From Glaciecola sp. 33A (GTDB taxonomy: Bacteria; Pseudomonadota; Gammaproteobacteria; Enterobacterales; Alteromonadaceae), in contig NZ_PJAR01000042.1 of assembly GCF_002836745.1 (NCBI RefSeq), positions 1 to 64,000 of the forward strand: a stretch of 64,000 bases of DNA, written 5' to 3'. Positions 18,542 to 27,140 of this stretch are shown one piece after another. Position numbers and translations under genes: made by a program. The notes beneath the pieces are model-generated. The model did no database searches, was not told the origin of the DNA, and saw nothing but the letters and a program-made list of their open reading frames with translations. Position 1 is the first letter of the stretch, and each line of letters begins with the position of its first letter.

Positions 18542-19639
18542 CTACAATTGCTTCTTCAACTTGTTGACTTGTTTCCTTAAGTCTTTATTGTCTGCTACCA
18601 ATATACTCATCAGTAAATCTGATGCCGCCTTCTTATTGCCGGATTGAATATATAACTCCGCAATTCTTGCTTTTGCCCACTCCATGTTAGGCAGGTTATT
18701 GGTATCAAGTTTACTGCTTTCGACAGCGGCTTGTAGCTTGCCCATCGCCGCGAGGCCTACTTCAGTATTTTCTTTGGTTACCACTGCCGTGCGACCCACT
18801 TGATAAAGTGCATTCAATTTTGCACTCATATTTCGAATATAACCGCTTTGTGTTTCCCCTGTTGCAGGGTCTATAGCGAACTTCGGCTCTGGCATCCCAG
18901 CAGCTTGCTGGAATAGAGGAAAGGCTTGCTTGTAATCCTCCTGCTGTGCGTAGTAAGTAGCTAATCTAAACACAAAGTTAATCTCATACGGAAAGTCAGT
19001 TATTGCTTTTTGCAATGCTTGAGTGGCTTTTTCGGGCTTGTCGGTCAGTTGGTAAAACGCAACTTGTGACGACACTCCTTCTAGCGTATTTGCTTTTTGA
19101 ATTGCTTGCAATTGTACCAACGCAAGCTCCTCATCGCCTCCTGCAATTGACGGTGCTGCAAGATAGAAACTCATCAAGGCTTTGCGATATTTAACCGTTG
19201 TTGGCTCCAGTTCAGTTGCCTTTACGAAACTATTTAACGATTTTTCGGCATAGCCTAAGGCACTAAAAATTGAACTTTGTGCTTGGTTTCCCATAATAAC
19301 ACCGCGTAAATAATGCAATTCTGCGTTTTTTGGAAAAGCGCGTACCGCCTCATTAGCCGTTTCTTCAGCATTATCCATATCAATGTTAGCTAAGTTTGAA
19401 ATCATAGCGGCGTAACTTGCTGGGGTCTTAGCGACTGATTTTAATAAAGTAAATGCATCCTTGTACTTGCCTTGATCATTCAATGCTTTTGCTTTTAGCA
19501 CTATTGGATTTACATCTTTAAATTGCGATTTTGGAGCTGCCGCAAATGCTGATGACAACGATAGACTTGCACCTAGGCTTACACTGAATAGCATCCAGAA
19601 GATGCCTACCGGTAATATATTAGGGGGTGATAGAGACAT
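18542..19639 (-). CDS. Secreted TPR-repeat protein, unknown function
   Basis: This 365-residue protein has an N-terminal membrane/signal segment (about residues 10-34, ending SSAFAAAP) followed by TPR-like helical repeats through most of its length. Examples are AKALNDQGKYKDAFTLL, NEAVRAFPKNAELHYLRG, KSLNSFVKATELEPTTVKYR and LATYYAQQEDYKQAFPLFQ. It is probably periplasmic or membrane-anchored and mediates protein-protein contacts. AAGGAA lies just before ATG 19639. It is divergent from the ECF sigma gene 279 bp away and may belong to the same functional region, but I see no copy of the sigma-type promoter motif on its strand. Confidence 0.75.
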   Translation of the reverse strand: MSLSPPNILPVGIFWMLFSVSLGASLSLSSAFAAAPKSQFKDVNPIVLKAKALNDQGKYKDAFTLLKSVAKTPASYAAMISNLANIDMDNAEETANEAVRAFPKNAELHYLRGVIMGNQAQSSIFSALGYAEKSLNSFVKATELEPTTVKYRKALMSFYLAAPSIAGGDEELALVQLQAIQKANTLEGVSSQVAFYQLTDKPEKATQALQKAITDFPYEINFVFRLATYYAQQEDYKQAFPLFQQAAGMPEPKFAIDPATGETQSGYIRNMSAKLNALYQVGRTAVVTKENTEVGLAAMGKLQAAVESSKLDTNNLPNMEWAKARIAELYIQSGNKKAASDLLMSILVADNKDLRKQVNKLKKQL

Positions 19640-19862
19640 AGTAATTCCTTTTCGGTGCCGGCAATTTATGGCTATATGAGCGTTTTATTTTTATACCCCT
19701 AGCTTAGAGGGTTGTATATGAATATCAACTGAATGTAGCTATTGTCATGATTTAGTGTAGTTTAGCGCTCAATTTACTGGATTTCTGTCGAAGTGCATTT
19801 TTAGCTTGAATAAAGATTACTTTTTTGAACATAAAATTATTTATATTTTACAATTCATTTTT

Positions 19863-19892
19863 TGCATCCACCTTGCTGAGTCGCTCGTTTGG
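19863..19892 (+). promoter_or_regulatory. Candidate ECF sigma-dependent promoter (autoregulatory)
   Basis: TGCATCCA at 19863-19870 and CGTTTGG at 19886-19892 are separated by exactly 15 bp, 26 bp before the sigma gene start. The same two elements with the same spacing occur before the DUF4331 gene (21292-21321), and I see no other pair in the window. Spacing and position fit -35 and -10 elements read by the encoded ECF factor. Confidence 0.7.
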
Positions 19893-19918
19893 CTAATTAA
19901 GTGAAATAGAGGATTGTT

Positions 19919-20449
19919 ATGGAACATGAAGAACTATTTTTTTTGCTGAAGAAAGTTGCTGTAGGCAACCAGCCCGCTTTTAACCAACTATACAAGATTA
20001 CCAGTGGGCAACTTTTCGCTGTTGCACTTAAAATGTTAAAAAATAGAGATAGCGCCGAAGAAGCTTTGCAAGAGGCCTACGTTAGTATTTGGTATAAAGC
20101 TGATTACTATAAAGAAGGTCAAGGCACAGTACTAACTTGGATGGTGAGCATCATTCGTTACCGCGCCTTAGATATGCTGCGAAGCCAAAAAGTTAAAAAA
20201 GAAGACGATTTATCAGACGACATATTGAGCGAGTTAGACGCAACCGAAACGACTGGATCTGGATATGATATTAAAATTGAAGGCTGTATGAAAGAACTTG
20301 ACCAACAGCAAAGGCAGGCAATTCATCTGGCCTATTTCAACGGCTTATCGCATTCCGAAGTGGTGGAACATTTGGATCATCCTTTAGGCACTATCAAAAG
20401 TTGGATTAGACGCGGATTAACCAGTTTACAGAGGTGTTTAGGTATATGA
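19919..20449 (+). CDS. ECF RNA polymerase sigma factor
   Basis: This is a 176-aa extracytoplasmic-function sigma factor. Region 2 is at about residues 20-90 (FAVALKMLKNRDSAEEALQEAYVSIWYKA), with the region 2 helix VLTWMVSIIRYRALDMLRSQ. Region 4 is at about 125-175, with the helix-turn-helix QQQRQAIHLAYFNGLSHSEVVEHLDHPLGTIKSWIRRGL. It resembles the SigK/RpoE-like group paired with RskA-type anti-sigma factors. The ribosome site AGAGG lies just before ATG 19919. The stop overlaps the start of the anti-sigma gene (ATGA), which is typical of co-translated sigma/anti-sigma pairs. A repeated promoter motif upstream suggests autoregulation. Confidence 0.93.
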   Translation: MEHEELFFLLKKVAVGNQPAFNQLYKITSGQLFAVALKMLKNRDSAEEALQEAYVSIWYKADYYKEGQGTVLTWMVSIIRYRALDMLRSQKVKKEDDLSDDILSELDATETTGSGYDIKIEGCMKELDQQQRQAIHLAYFNGLSHSEVVEHLDHPLGTIKSWIRRGLTSLQRCLGI

Positions 20450-21189
20450 ATTACGACAACCCACCATTAATATCTGCGTTAGCAGCTGAATATGTGCTTG
20501 GCACATTGAGGGGCAAAGCCAGAGAAAGATTTGAAGCGTTAAAATTTGAAAATGAAAATGTAGTCAAAGAAATTAAGTATTGGGAATCACATTTAAATAA
20601 AATGGCTTTGCATCTTCAGCCAATTGAGCCAAGAGAATATGTCTTACAAAATATACGACAACGATTAGGGTTTGTTGGCGCCGAAAATAGGGTTAGTGAT
20701 GCCCCCGTAAATACAAGCAGTGTCAGACAATTTAAGCAACATAAAACGACTCAAAAAGATAAACATATGATCTGGAAATGGTGGTCTGGGCTGGCCACAG
20801 CAGCGGCACTAATTCTTGCAGTTTTGGTTTCAATAAACATTAAGGTTGATACTACGCAGCAAGTTCAGAGCCTTGCAGTCATAAGCAATGAAGACGCGCA
20901 AGTATTGTGGTCTATCGATGTTTTGGCGAACGATATAAGAGTCAAAGTGACTTCTTTTGTACCAAACCTGCCAAATAATGATTATCAACTTTGGATAGTT
21001 CCTGCTTCAGGTGCCGCTCCTATTTCAATTGGCGTAATGCAGCAATCGGGTGAGTTCTATTTATCGAAGCCGGTTGAGTTTGATAATATTGATATTGCGG
21101 CACTAGCGGTAAGTAAAGAACCAAAAGGAGGATCACCTAATGGAGCCCCGACAGATGTTCTTCATGCTGTTGAACTTGCGTTTATGTAA
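20446..21189 (+). CDS. RskA-family anti-sigma factor
   Basis: This 247-residue single-pass membrane protein begins with a cytoplasmic anti-sigma domain (about residues 1-75: AAEYVLGTLRGKARERFEALKFENE...YWESHLNKMALHLQPIEP). It has one transmembrane helix near residues 109-127 (WWSGLATAAALILAVLVSI) and a periplasmic RskA C-terminal domain containing PNLPNNDYQLWIVPASG and APTDVLHAVELAF. It should hold the sigma factor inactive until a periplasmic signal is sensed. The frame is open from GTG 20434, but ATG 20446, overlapping the sigma stop codon, is the natural start. Confidence 0.88.
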   Translation: MNYDNPPLISALAAEYVLGTLRGKARERFEALKFENENVVKEIKYWESHLNKMALHLQPIEPREYVLQNIRQRLGFVGAENRVSDAPVNTSSVRQFKQHKTTQKDKHMIWKWWSGLATAAALILAVLVSINIKVDTTQQVQSLAVISNEDAQVLWSIDVLANDIRVKVTSFVPNLPNNDYQLWIVPASGAAPISIGVMQQSGEFYLSKPVEFDNIDIAALAVSKEPKGGSPNGAPTDVLHAVELAFM

Positions 21190-21204
21190 GTAAAGATATG
21201 CGCA

Positions 21205-21229
21205 TGGAGCAGCATTTATTGCTGCTCCA
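21205..21229. terminator. Stem-loop between anti-sigma and DUF4331 genes
   Basis: TGGAGCAGCA (21205-21214) and TGCTGCTCCA (21220-21229) form a perfect 10-bp stem with a 5-base loop, 15 bp after the anti-sigma stop. No T-run follows, so it may be a weak terminator, a processing site or an mRNA stabiliser that separates the regulator pair from the structural genes. Confidence 0.5.
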
Positions 21230-21291
21230 GCCATCCCAAGAGTCGATTTCAAATCCCCCTTCAAAAATTACTTAATAAAAAAAAATTCTTT

Positions 21292-21321
21292 TGCATCCAA
21301 TACAGACCCTCATGCGTTTGG
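21292..21321 (+). promoter_or_regulatory. Candidate ECF sigma-dependent promoter of the DUF4331 operon
   Basis: TGCATCCA (21292-21299) and CGTTTGG (21315-21321) are separated by 15 bp and end 40 bp before the DUF4331 start. The motif and spacing are identical to those upstream of the sigma gene, which predicts that the sigma factor drives this operon. Confidence 0.7.
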
Positions 21322-21361
21322 TTTCCTGAATACCTAATTTATACCAATAAAGGAAATTATA

Positions 21362-22966
21362 ATGATAAACACACGAAATACTAAAATAGCACTTGCGATA
21401 ACTGCAGTGCTAACCGCTGGTGCAGCAAACGCATCAAGTCACCGTGAAGCGCCAAACATGACTAAAACACCAACAGTAGATTCAACAGATTTCTATATGT
21501 TTAATAGTTATGAAGAAGGTCGTGGCGATTTCGTCACCATAATTGCTAACTATATTCCTCTTCAAGATGCATACGGAGGTCCAAATTATTTTGCAATGGA
21601 TCAAGATGCTACATATAGCATTCACATTGATAATGATGGTGATGCAAATGAGGACCTTACGTTTGCTTTTAATTTTACAAAGTCTAGTCCTGGTATTGCA
21701 TTAGATATAGGCCCTGAAGGTGATAAGAAGTCCATCGCTGTGCCTTTAGTCAATGTCGGCGGAATTTCTGCAGGTAACGACGGCGCTGCAAACTTTTCTG
21801 AAACTTATGAGGTGTCTTTGATTGAAGGCTCAATGAGAAACGGAACAAGAACGGCGATAACCAGAACAAGTGGTGCCAGTGTTCAAAGTGATTATGGCAG
21901 CCAATCTACATTTGAAAAGCCATTAGATTATATCGGTAATAAAACATTTACAGATGAGGCCGGTTACTCTGCCTACGCAGGCGCTTACATTTATAACATG
22001 CAAATACCAGGTTGCTCTACTGAAGCAAAAGTTTTTGTCGGCCAACGTAAAGACGCATTCGTGGTTAACTTAGGAAAAACCTTTGATTTAGTCAACTACG
22101 TTCCTGTTGAAGGCGATAGTGTCCGAGGAAATGGGGATGGTAATGGTTTTCCAGATGGTATTACTCAAGATTCGTCTAACGATGACTTGATAGATAAAAA
22201 TGTGACAAGTATCGCAATTGAAATACCTAAAAGCTGTATAACTGGCGAAGGAAACGGCGTTGTTGGTGGTTGGACTACAGCAAGTTTACCGCAAGTGAGG
22301 ATTCTTAATCCAAACGCTACTTTCGATAAGCCGGCAAAGAGTGGTGGTGCACTAACACAAGTATCTAGACTGGGTTCACCATTAGTTAACGAACTAGTTA
22401 TTGGTTTAAAAGATAAAGATGCATTCTCTTCATCACATCCAAAAGATGATGGTCAATTTGCTGACTATGTAACTAACCCTTCTTTACCTGAGTTATTGAA
22501 TATTTTGTTCTTAGACGCCGTCAATGCCCGCACCGGCGGTGGATTTGAAACACTTGCTCCAACTAACTTCCCTAGAGTCGATTTAGTCACTGCATTCTTA
22601 ACTGGTTTTCCTGGTGTGAATCAAATGTCTACGGTTACGGCATCTGAAATGCTACGTTTGAATACCGGTATTGCAGCGAGGCCAGCTGCTGAGCAGAGCC
22701 CATTTGGCGTCGCTGGTGATGATCTAGCTGGTTTCCCAAATGGTCGTCGTCCTGGTGATGATGTCGTAGATATCGCATTACGCGTAGTTATGGGCGCACT
22801 GTGCCACCCAATCCCTATCAATGGCGAACCACAAAACTTAGGTCTTTGTGAAGAGAGTGATGCGAGTGTTGGAAATCAAGCCTTTACTGACGGAGCGCCA
22901 AGCGACGCTAGTATGATGATGACAGCTTTCCCATACTTAGCTACTCCAATTGCCGGTTCTAAGTAA
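21362..22966 (+). CDS. Secreted DUF4331-domain protein
   Basis: This 534-residue exported protein has a signal peptide (residues 1-24, ending AGAANA) and then the hallmark SSHREAP start of the DUF4331 family, with DSTDFYMFNSY close behind. The rest is a large domain rich in Gly, Asp and Asn (for example GDGNGFPDGITQDSSNDD). The family is widespread and secreted, but its biochemical role is not established. It has a strong ribosome site (AAAGGA) and follows a candidate ECF promoter. The next gene, a lipoprotein, starts 20 bp downstream, so the two are co-transcribed. It is probably the main output of the sigma/anti-sigma pair. Confidence 0.88.
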   Translation: MINTRNTKIALAITAVLTAGAANASSHREAPNMTKTPTVDSTDFYMFNSYEEGRGDFVTIIANYIPLQDAYGGPNYFAMDQDATYSIHIDNDGDANEDLTFAFNFTKSSPGIALDIGPEGDKKSIAVPLVNVGGISAGNDGAANFSETYEVSLIEGSMRNGTRTAITRTSGASVQSDYGSQSTFEKPLDYIGNKTFTDEAGYSAYAGAYIYNMQIPGCSTEAKVFVGQRKDAFVVNLGKTFDLVNYVPVEGDSVRGNGDGNGFPDGITQDSSNDDLIDKNVTSIAIEIPKSCITGEGNGVVGGWTTASLPQVRILNPNATFDKPAKSGGALTQVSRLGSPLVNELVIGLKDKDAFSSSHPKDDGQFADYVTNPSLPELLNILFLDAVNARTGGGFETLAPTNFPRVDLVTAFLTGFPGVNQMSTVTASEMLRLNTGIAARPAAEQSPFGVAGDDLAGFPNGRRPGDDVVDIALRVVMGALCHPIPINGEPQNLGLCEESDASVGNQAFTDGAPSDASMMMTAFPYLATPIAGSK

Positions 22967-22986
22967 TAATAGTTAAGGAGACAATT

Positions 22987-23523
22987 ATGAAGATTAAAAA
23001 GTCTGTAATCAAAGTGGCGATAGCGATAGCTGGTGTTATAAGTTTATCTGGCTGTTTCGATAGTGATAATGATAAAGCGGCAACTGACGTTGCAGTCGCT
23101 TCCGCTCCAGTTAACGAAGCCCCTATCGCAATGTCTGTCGATTTAACTACGCAAACTGAAGTGGCTATCACTGACCAGTTATCAGGCTCAGATCCTGAAG
23201 GGCAAGTACTTACCTTTGAGCTCTCTTCAGAGCCTCAGTCTGGTAGTCTGACGATTGATGAAGATGGTACGTTCACATACCAGCCATTCAATGAAGTGAC
23301 GGGTTCTGATGCGTTTACATACATGGTGACCGACGTTGGTGGCTTAGAGGCATCTGCAACAGTTAACATCACTATCGAAGTGTTGCAGTTATCATTCTTT
23401 AACTATAGTCGTCATGCATTTACTGCACCACAGAGTGATAAACCATTGTCGCTAAATGGCAGAGAGCTGGCTCAAGATTCAAATGATCAAAGTGATTACC
23501 AAGATTTGTTAGACGGTAACTAA
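22987..23523 (+). CDS. Lipoprotein with cadherin/VCBS-like Ig domain
   Basis: This 178-residue protein has a lipoprotein signal with lipobox LSGC (Cys at about residue 23). A single bacterial Ig/cadherin-like repeat follows at about residues 40-130: NEAPIAMSVDLTTQTEV...LSGSDPEGQVLTFELSSEPQSG...DGTFTYQPFNEVTGSDAFTYMVTD. The C-terminal 45 residues are hydrophilic and lack a recognised domain. It probably sits on the outer membrane or periplasmic face and binds a partner or the DUF4331 protein encoded 20 bp upstream. The ribosome site AAGGAG is excellent. Confidence 0.8.
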   Translation: MKIKKSVIKVAIAIAGVISLSGCFDSDNDKAATDVAVASAPVNEAPIAMSVDLTTQTEVAITDQLSGSDPEGQVLTFELSSEPQSGSLTIDEDGTFTYQPFNEVTGSDAFTYMVTDVGGLEASATVNITIEVLQLSFFNYSRHAFTAPQSDKPLSLNGRELAQDSNDQSDYQDLLDGN

Positions 23524-23606
23524 ATCGATTTTGCCAAGGATGGCATTTCTAATTCCATTGATCCTACCATTTATTTTTAAATTTATTACTAGGAGTACCC
23601 CTTCTC

Positions 23607-24683
23607 GTGAAACGCATGACTTTACTTTTGTTACTCTTTTTTATCTGTTCTAACAGAGCCTTCTCATCAGAGTCTTTCGTGCCTTATTCATCTGAATTTG
23701 TGGTCGCTAAATGGCCAGTACAAACATTAGGTTTAAACGTAAGTAATCAAATACAAAATCTACTCAATGACGCTTCTTATCCTGGCAATAGCGCAAATTA
23801 TTCCATTGCAGCAAGCCTACTTAAACAGTCCTCCACTCAAGACCTGTCAGTGCTGGACCGATTATACTATGGGGCAGTCATAAAACAGCACTATCATCGA
23901 TTTAAAGAAAGTAAAGAACTACTCCTTACTTTGTTGAAAACACAAGCTAAGAATCCTAATGCGTTGTTATTACTGTCCAATATGTATTCTGTTTTAGGAG
24001 AGCATCAACTCGCTGAAAAGATGTGTATTCGTCTCATCTCAATCGCTCCGCAAACTTTCGTCGCTACTTGTGTACTCAATGTAAGAGCGCAAGAGGGTGA
24101 TTTAAAATCAAGTCTGGAACAACTCGCTACATTTTTGAAAAACAATGATTTAAGCGCTCAAAGTAATGAAGGCTTAGGGATATGGTCAGCAGAGACTCTC
24201 GCTAGCCTTGCCAGAGCGAATGGCGAGCTTAAGCGTGCACAGCGAATACTAGCACCTTATATCGATAAAAAAGTGCCGGTCAGTTTTTGGGTCCTTTGGT
24301 CTGATATTGAACTCGAATTAGAGGATCCAGAGCGTGTAATGAATCGTCTTCAAAGTATTGTTAAAAGTTCACAGAATCAGGATGATGCTCTTATTTTAAG
24401 ACTTGCTTTAGCGGAACAGCGATTAGTTCCGCTAAAAAGTGTGTGGCTAGAAAAGGTGCGCGCAAGAATTGATTTGAGAGAATCTAGAAATGACACAGAA
24501 CACGCTTTCGACATTGCCCTTTATTACTACTTTATTGAACGTAAATATCACAAAGCACACTCTTGGGCTCTGATTAATTGGGATAAAGCAAAATTATTAG
24601 ACGATAAGAATTTATTAAAAATGACTCAAGATGCTTTGCAAATGCTTCCGGCAGACAAACAGTTCATGGGCGACGATAAATGA
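23607..24683 (+). CDS. Secreted TPR-repeat protein, unknown function
   Basis: This 358-residue protein has a signal peptide (ending SNRAFSSES) and helical TPR-like repeats, for example FKESKELLLTLLKTQAKNPNALLLLSNMYSVLGEHQLAEKMCIRLISIAP. The start is GTG 23607 with AGGAG upstream. It ends with an ATGA overlap onto the HupE/UreJ-like gene, so the two products are made together. It belongs to the DUF4331 cluster by position and orientation. Its partner is unknown. Confidence 0.78.
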   Translation: MKRMTLLLLLFFICSNRAFSSESFVPYSSEFVVAKWPVQTLGLNVSNQIQNLLNDASYPGNSANYSIAASLLKQSSTQDLSVLDRLYYGAVIKQHYHRFKESKELLLTLLKTQAKNPNALLLLSNMYSVLGEHQLAEKMCIRLISIAPQTFVATCVLNVRAQEGDLKSSLEQLATFLKNNDLSAQSNEGLGIWSAETLASLARANGELKRAQRILAPYIDKKVPVSFWVLWSDIELELEDPERVMNRLQSIVKSSQNQDDALILRLALAEQRLVPLKSVWLEKVRARIDLRESRNDTEHAFDIALYYYFIERKYHKAHSWALINWDKAKLLDDKNLLKMTQDALQMLPADKQFMGDDK

Positions 24684-25789
24684 TTATTCGTAACATATTT
24701 TTTCTATTTGCTTTGTTGTTTCTGAACAATGTAGTAGCGCATGAACTAAGCACAACTTTTATCGCGGCTGAACTTAGCGAAGATGGCAGTCTAAACGGAC
24801 AGGTAAAGCTCGATGTTTTAGACTTAAAAGAAGTGATTACACTTGATATCGATGCCAACGGTGAATTAACTTGGGGGGAACTGGAAGTGAGTAAAGTCAT
24901 CGTCCATACCTATATTTCCAATGGTTTACGTTTTTTCGCGGGTACCGATCAATGTATGCTCAACTTGAATAGCCCGCTTGAGCTACAAGAGTTGAATGGT
25001 GTTACTTATCTAGTTGTCCCTTTTTCTTCAGAATGTCCAAAAATGAGTAAGTTACGTTTCGAGTATTCACTACTTTTTGATGCAGCGGCCAATCACAAGG
25101 CTATTTTCAGTTTGCTTGTCGAGTCACAGCAACATGTTTTTATAGTAGACGATGAAAACAGCCGAAATTCGATAGATGTTAGTTTAAATGAGAACTCATC
25201 ATGGGCTACATTTGGGGCGTTTATTTACCAAGGTATATTTCATATTCTTATTGGTCTTGATCACATCCTATTTTTATTCACCCTATTATTAACGTTATGT
25301 CTCTATCGTCACCTAAATGAGTGGAAGAACATAGAGTCTAAAAAAATCATTATTAGAAAAACACTGGTAATTATTACTGCATTTACCGTTGCACATTCAA
25401 TCACCTTATCAGGCACGGCGCTTGGTATTATTCCAGTTATGGGTTCTTGGATTGAAGTCGCTATAGCTGCGTCAATATTATTTAATGTTATCAATAATTT
25501 ATTCCCGATGATTAAAAAATTGGGCGTCATTACGTTCATTTTTGGTCTAATCCACGGCATGGGTTTTGCGGGGGCATTGTCTGAGTTTGGTTTTACTAAA
25601 GAGCATCAATTATTAAGTGTACTAGGTTTTAATTTAGGTGTGGAAATCGGGCAGTTGGGTGTTTTAATCATTTTCTTACCTATTTTGTTATGGTTAAGAA
25701 AAAGCAATTATTACAAATCGTATGGAATGCAACTGCTGTCCCTTTTGGTCGGAGGACTAGCTATATACTGGATAGTAGAACGGTGGTAG
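24680..25789 (+). CDS. HupE/UreJ-family membrane protein
   Basis: This 369-residue protein has a signal peptide (ending NNVVA-HELS). An extracytoplasmic N-terminal domain of about 150 residues follows, and then six or seven transmembrane helices. The membrane half has the HupE/UreJ_2 marks GLDHILFLFTLLLTL, ITAFTVAHSITLSGTALG and FIFGLIHGMGFAGAL with their conserved His, Asp and Glu residues. HupE/UreJ proteins are thought to move nickel or related metals, but this longer class has no proven substrate. It closes the DUF4331 cluster and overlaps the TPR gene by 4 bp. Confidence 0.85.
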   Translation: MIIRNIFFLFALLFLNNVVAHELSTTFIAAELSEDGSLNGQVKLDVLDLKEVITLDIDANGELTWGELEVSKVIVHTYISNGLRFFAGTDQCMLNLNSPLELQELNGVTYLVVPFSSECPKMSKLRFEYSLLFDAAANHKAIFSLLVESQQHVFIVDDENSRNSIDVSLNENSSWATFGAFIYQGIFHILIGLDHILFLFTLLLTLCLYRHLNEWKNIESKKIIIRKTLVIITAFTVAHSITLSGTALGIIPVMGSWIEVAIAASILFNVINNLFPMIKKLGVITFIFGLIHGMGFAGALSEFGFTKEHQLLSVLGFNLGVEIGQLGVLIIFLPILLWLRKSNYYKSYGMQLLSLLVGGLAIYWIVERW

Positions 25790-26119
25790 AAGTCACTACT
25801 CAATGAGCATCAAAACCCTGAAAATGACCCTTAGATAGTTTAACGAGTCAGTATGTTGGCTACTCTGTTCTTTTGAGTAGATATTTAAAACGATAATTTG
25901 TAAGGAAAATTTGTATTATAAAAAATTAAAAATCAATCGATACAATGGTTTGCGTTAAAATTTACGTGGTGAGTTGAATTCTTCAAATTAAATTCATTTA
26001 GGGCCTTCATTTTGTGTGCAATTATTGCAGGGCATTGATATCCTATAACTGACTAATAATAGTAAACAACTTGTGTTACCGAATAAGTAGTTGGTGACGA
26101 TGAGTGAAGAAGAAGAAGT
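25790..26119. other. 330-bp intergenic region, no gene seen
   Basis: This is AT-rich DNA with no supported open frame. A tiny ATG-initiated frame of eight codons at 26100 (MSEEEEVC) overlaps the next gene's start and ribosome region, and I see no evidence that it is a gene. No terminator with a clear stem and T-run was found after the HupE gene. Confidence 0.45.
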
Positions 26120-27034
26120 GTGCTAAAAAAAATAACCATAGTCATGCTATTGGTTTGCGTTAGTTTACTTGCAGATGCAACTCAGCTATTGACTAAAGAT
26201 AGCCAAACTAAAATCAACTCGGTGACAACGACATCAGCGAACGTGAAATTAGTGAGTTCTCAACAAGCAAAGCAATATTCAAGCTATAAGCAAAAAAAGG
26301 CTCAGATTGCCATCATTATTGACGATATCGGAAACAAACGAGCCGATGCCGACGCTTTCTCTCTCCCTAAAAAAGTCACCTTTTCGATATTACCGCACGC
26401 ACCTTTTTCGACGCAATTTTCAAGCTATTCCTATCATCAAGGGAGAGAAGTTATGCTGCATATGCCGATGGAGTCATTGCATGGTGACGCCCTAGGCGAT
26501 GGTGCTCTACTCGCTAGTATGTATCCTCAAGAAGTCGAAAATAACTTATTGTCAGCCTTAGAGTCAGTACCTCATGCTATCGGCGTGAATAATCATATGG
26601 GCAGTAAACTCACGCAAATTACCTTGCAGATGAACGCAGTTATGGACGTTCTTTATAAGCACAACTTATACTTTATTGACAGCCGCACGACGAAATTTAC
26701 CAAAGCATATATAATCGCGCAGCAGCATGGTGTGGCTAGTGCTCAGCGACATGTATTCCTCGATCATCATGCAAATGAAGCATTCCTTGAAAAGCAATTT
26801 GACCAGCTTATTCGAAAAGCCAGACGCGACGGGTCGGTGATTGGTATAGCCCATCCATATAAAATCAGTATCTTATTTTTACAACGAAAATTGGCTAATT
26901 TACCTGATGATATTGAGCTAATTACGGTAAGTGAATATCTGTCCGTAGGCGGCAGCGAGAGCATCGATAGCTTTGAACAACCAAGACTTGCAAAAGAAAC
27001 AATGTTACCGACAACTGACATTGCACCAGAATAA
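26120..27034 (+). CDS. Divergent polysaccharide deacetylase family protein (YibQ-like)
   Basis: This 304-aa exported protein has an N-terminal signal (residues 1-20, MLLVCVSLLADA). The catalytic-like domain is marked by QIAIIIDDIGNKRADADAF, FSILPHAPFS, GREVMLHMPMESL, GVNNHMGSKLT and FIDSRTT. These are the signature blocks of the YibQ branch of the polysaccharide deacetylase fold, which keeps Asp and His residues of the metal site. Its substrate is unknown; elsewhere it is often near envC and ctpA and presumed to act at the cell wall, but those neighbours are absent here. The start is GTG 26120 after a GAAGAAG ribosome site. Confidence 0.87.
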   Translation: MLKKITIVMLLVCVSLLADATQLLTKDSQTKINSVTTTSANVKLVSSQQAKQYSSYKQKKAQIAIIIDDIGNKRADADAFSLPKKVTFSILPHAPFSTQFSSYSYHQGREVMLHMPMESLHGDALGDGALLASMYPQEVENNLLSALESVPHAIGVNNHMGSKLTQITLQMNAVMDVLYKHNLYFIDSRTTKFTKAYIIAQQHGVASAQRHVFLDHHANEAFLEKQFDQLIRKARRDGSVIGIAHPYKISILFLQRKLANLPDDIELITVSEYLSVGGSESIDSFEQPRLAKETMLPTTDIAPE

Positions 27035-27079
27035 ATACACTTGTGTCGTTTTAATACTTTTACACTTCTTAAATTAGAT

Positions 27080-27092
27080 GTTATATTATAAC
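27080..27092. promoter_or_regulatory. Zur-box-like operator upstream of merC-type gene
   Basis: GTTATATTATAAC, preceded by AT to give ATGTTATATTATAAC, is an almost perfect palindrome. It matches the gammaproteobacterial Zur operator (ATGTTATAATATAACAT type) in its GTTATA/TATAAC arms. It lies 48 bp before the MerC-family gene, where a repressor would cover the promoter. This predicts repression when zinc is plentiful. Confidence 0.65.
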
Positions 27093-27140
27093 GCTAACTT
27101 AACACATGCCGATACCATTCGGCTTTTTCGAGAAGAGTAA

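Noticed and set aside
26100-26126. Eight-codon frame MSEEEEVC before the deacetylase-like gene
   Set aside because: It is too short, its repeated GAAGAAG is explained as the ribosome site of the next gene, and nothing else supports it.
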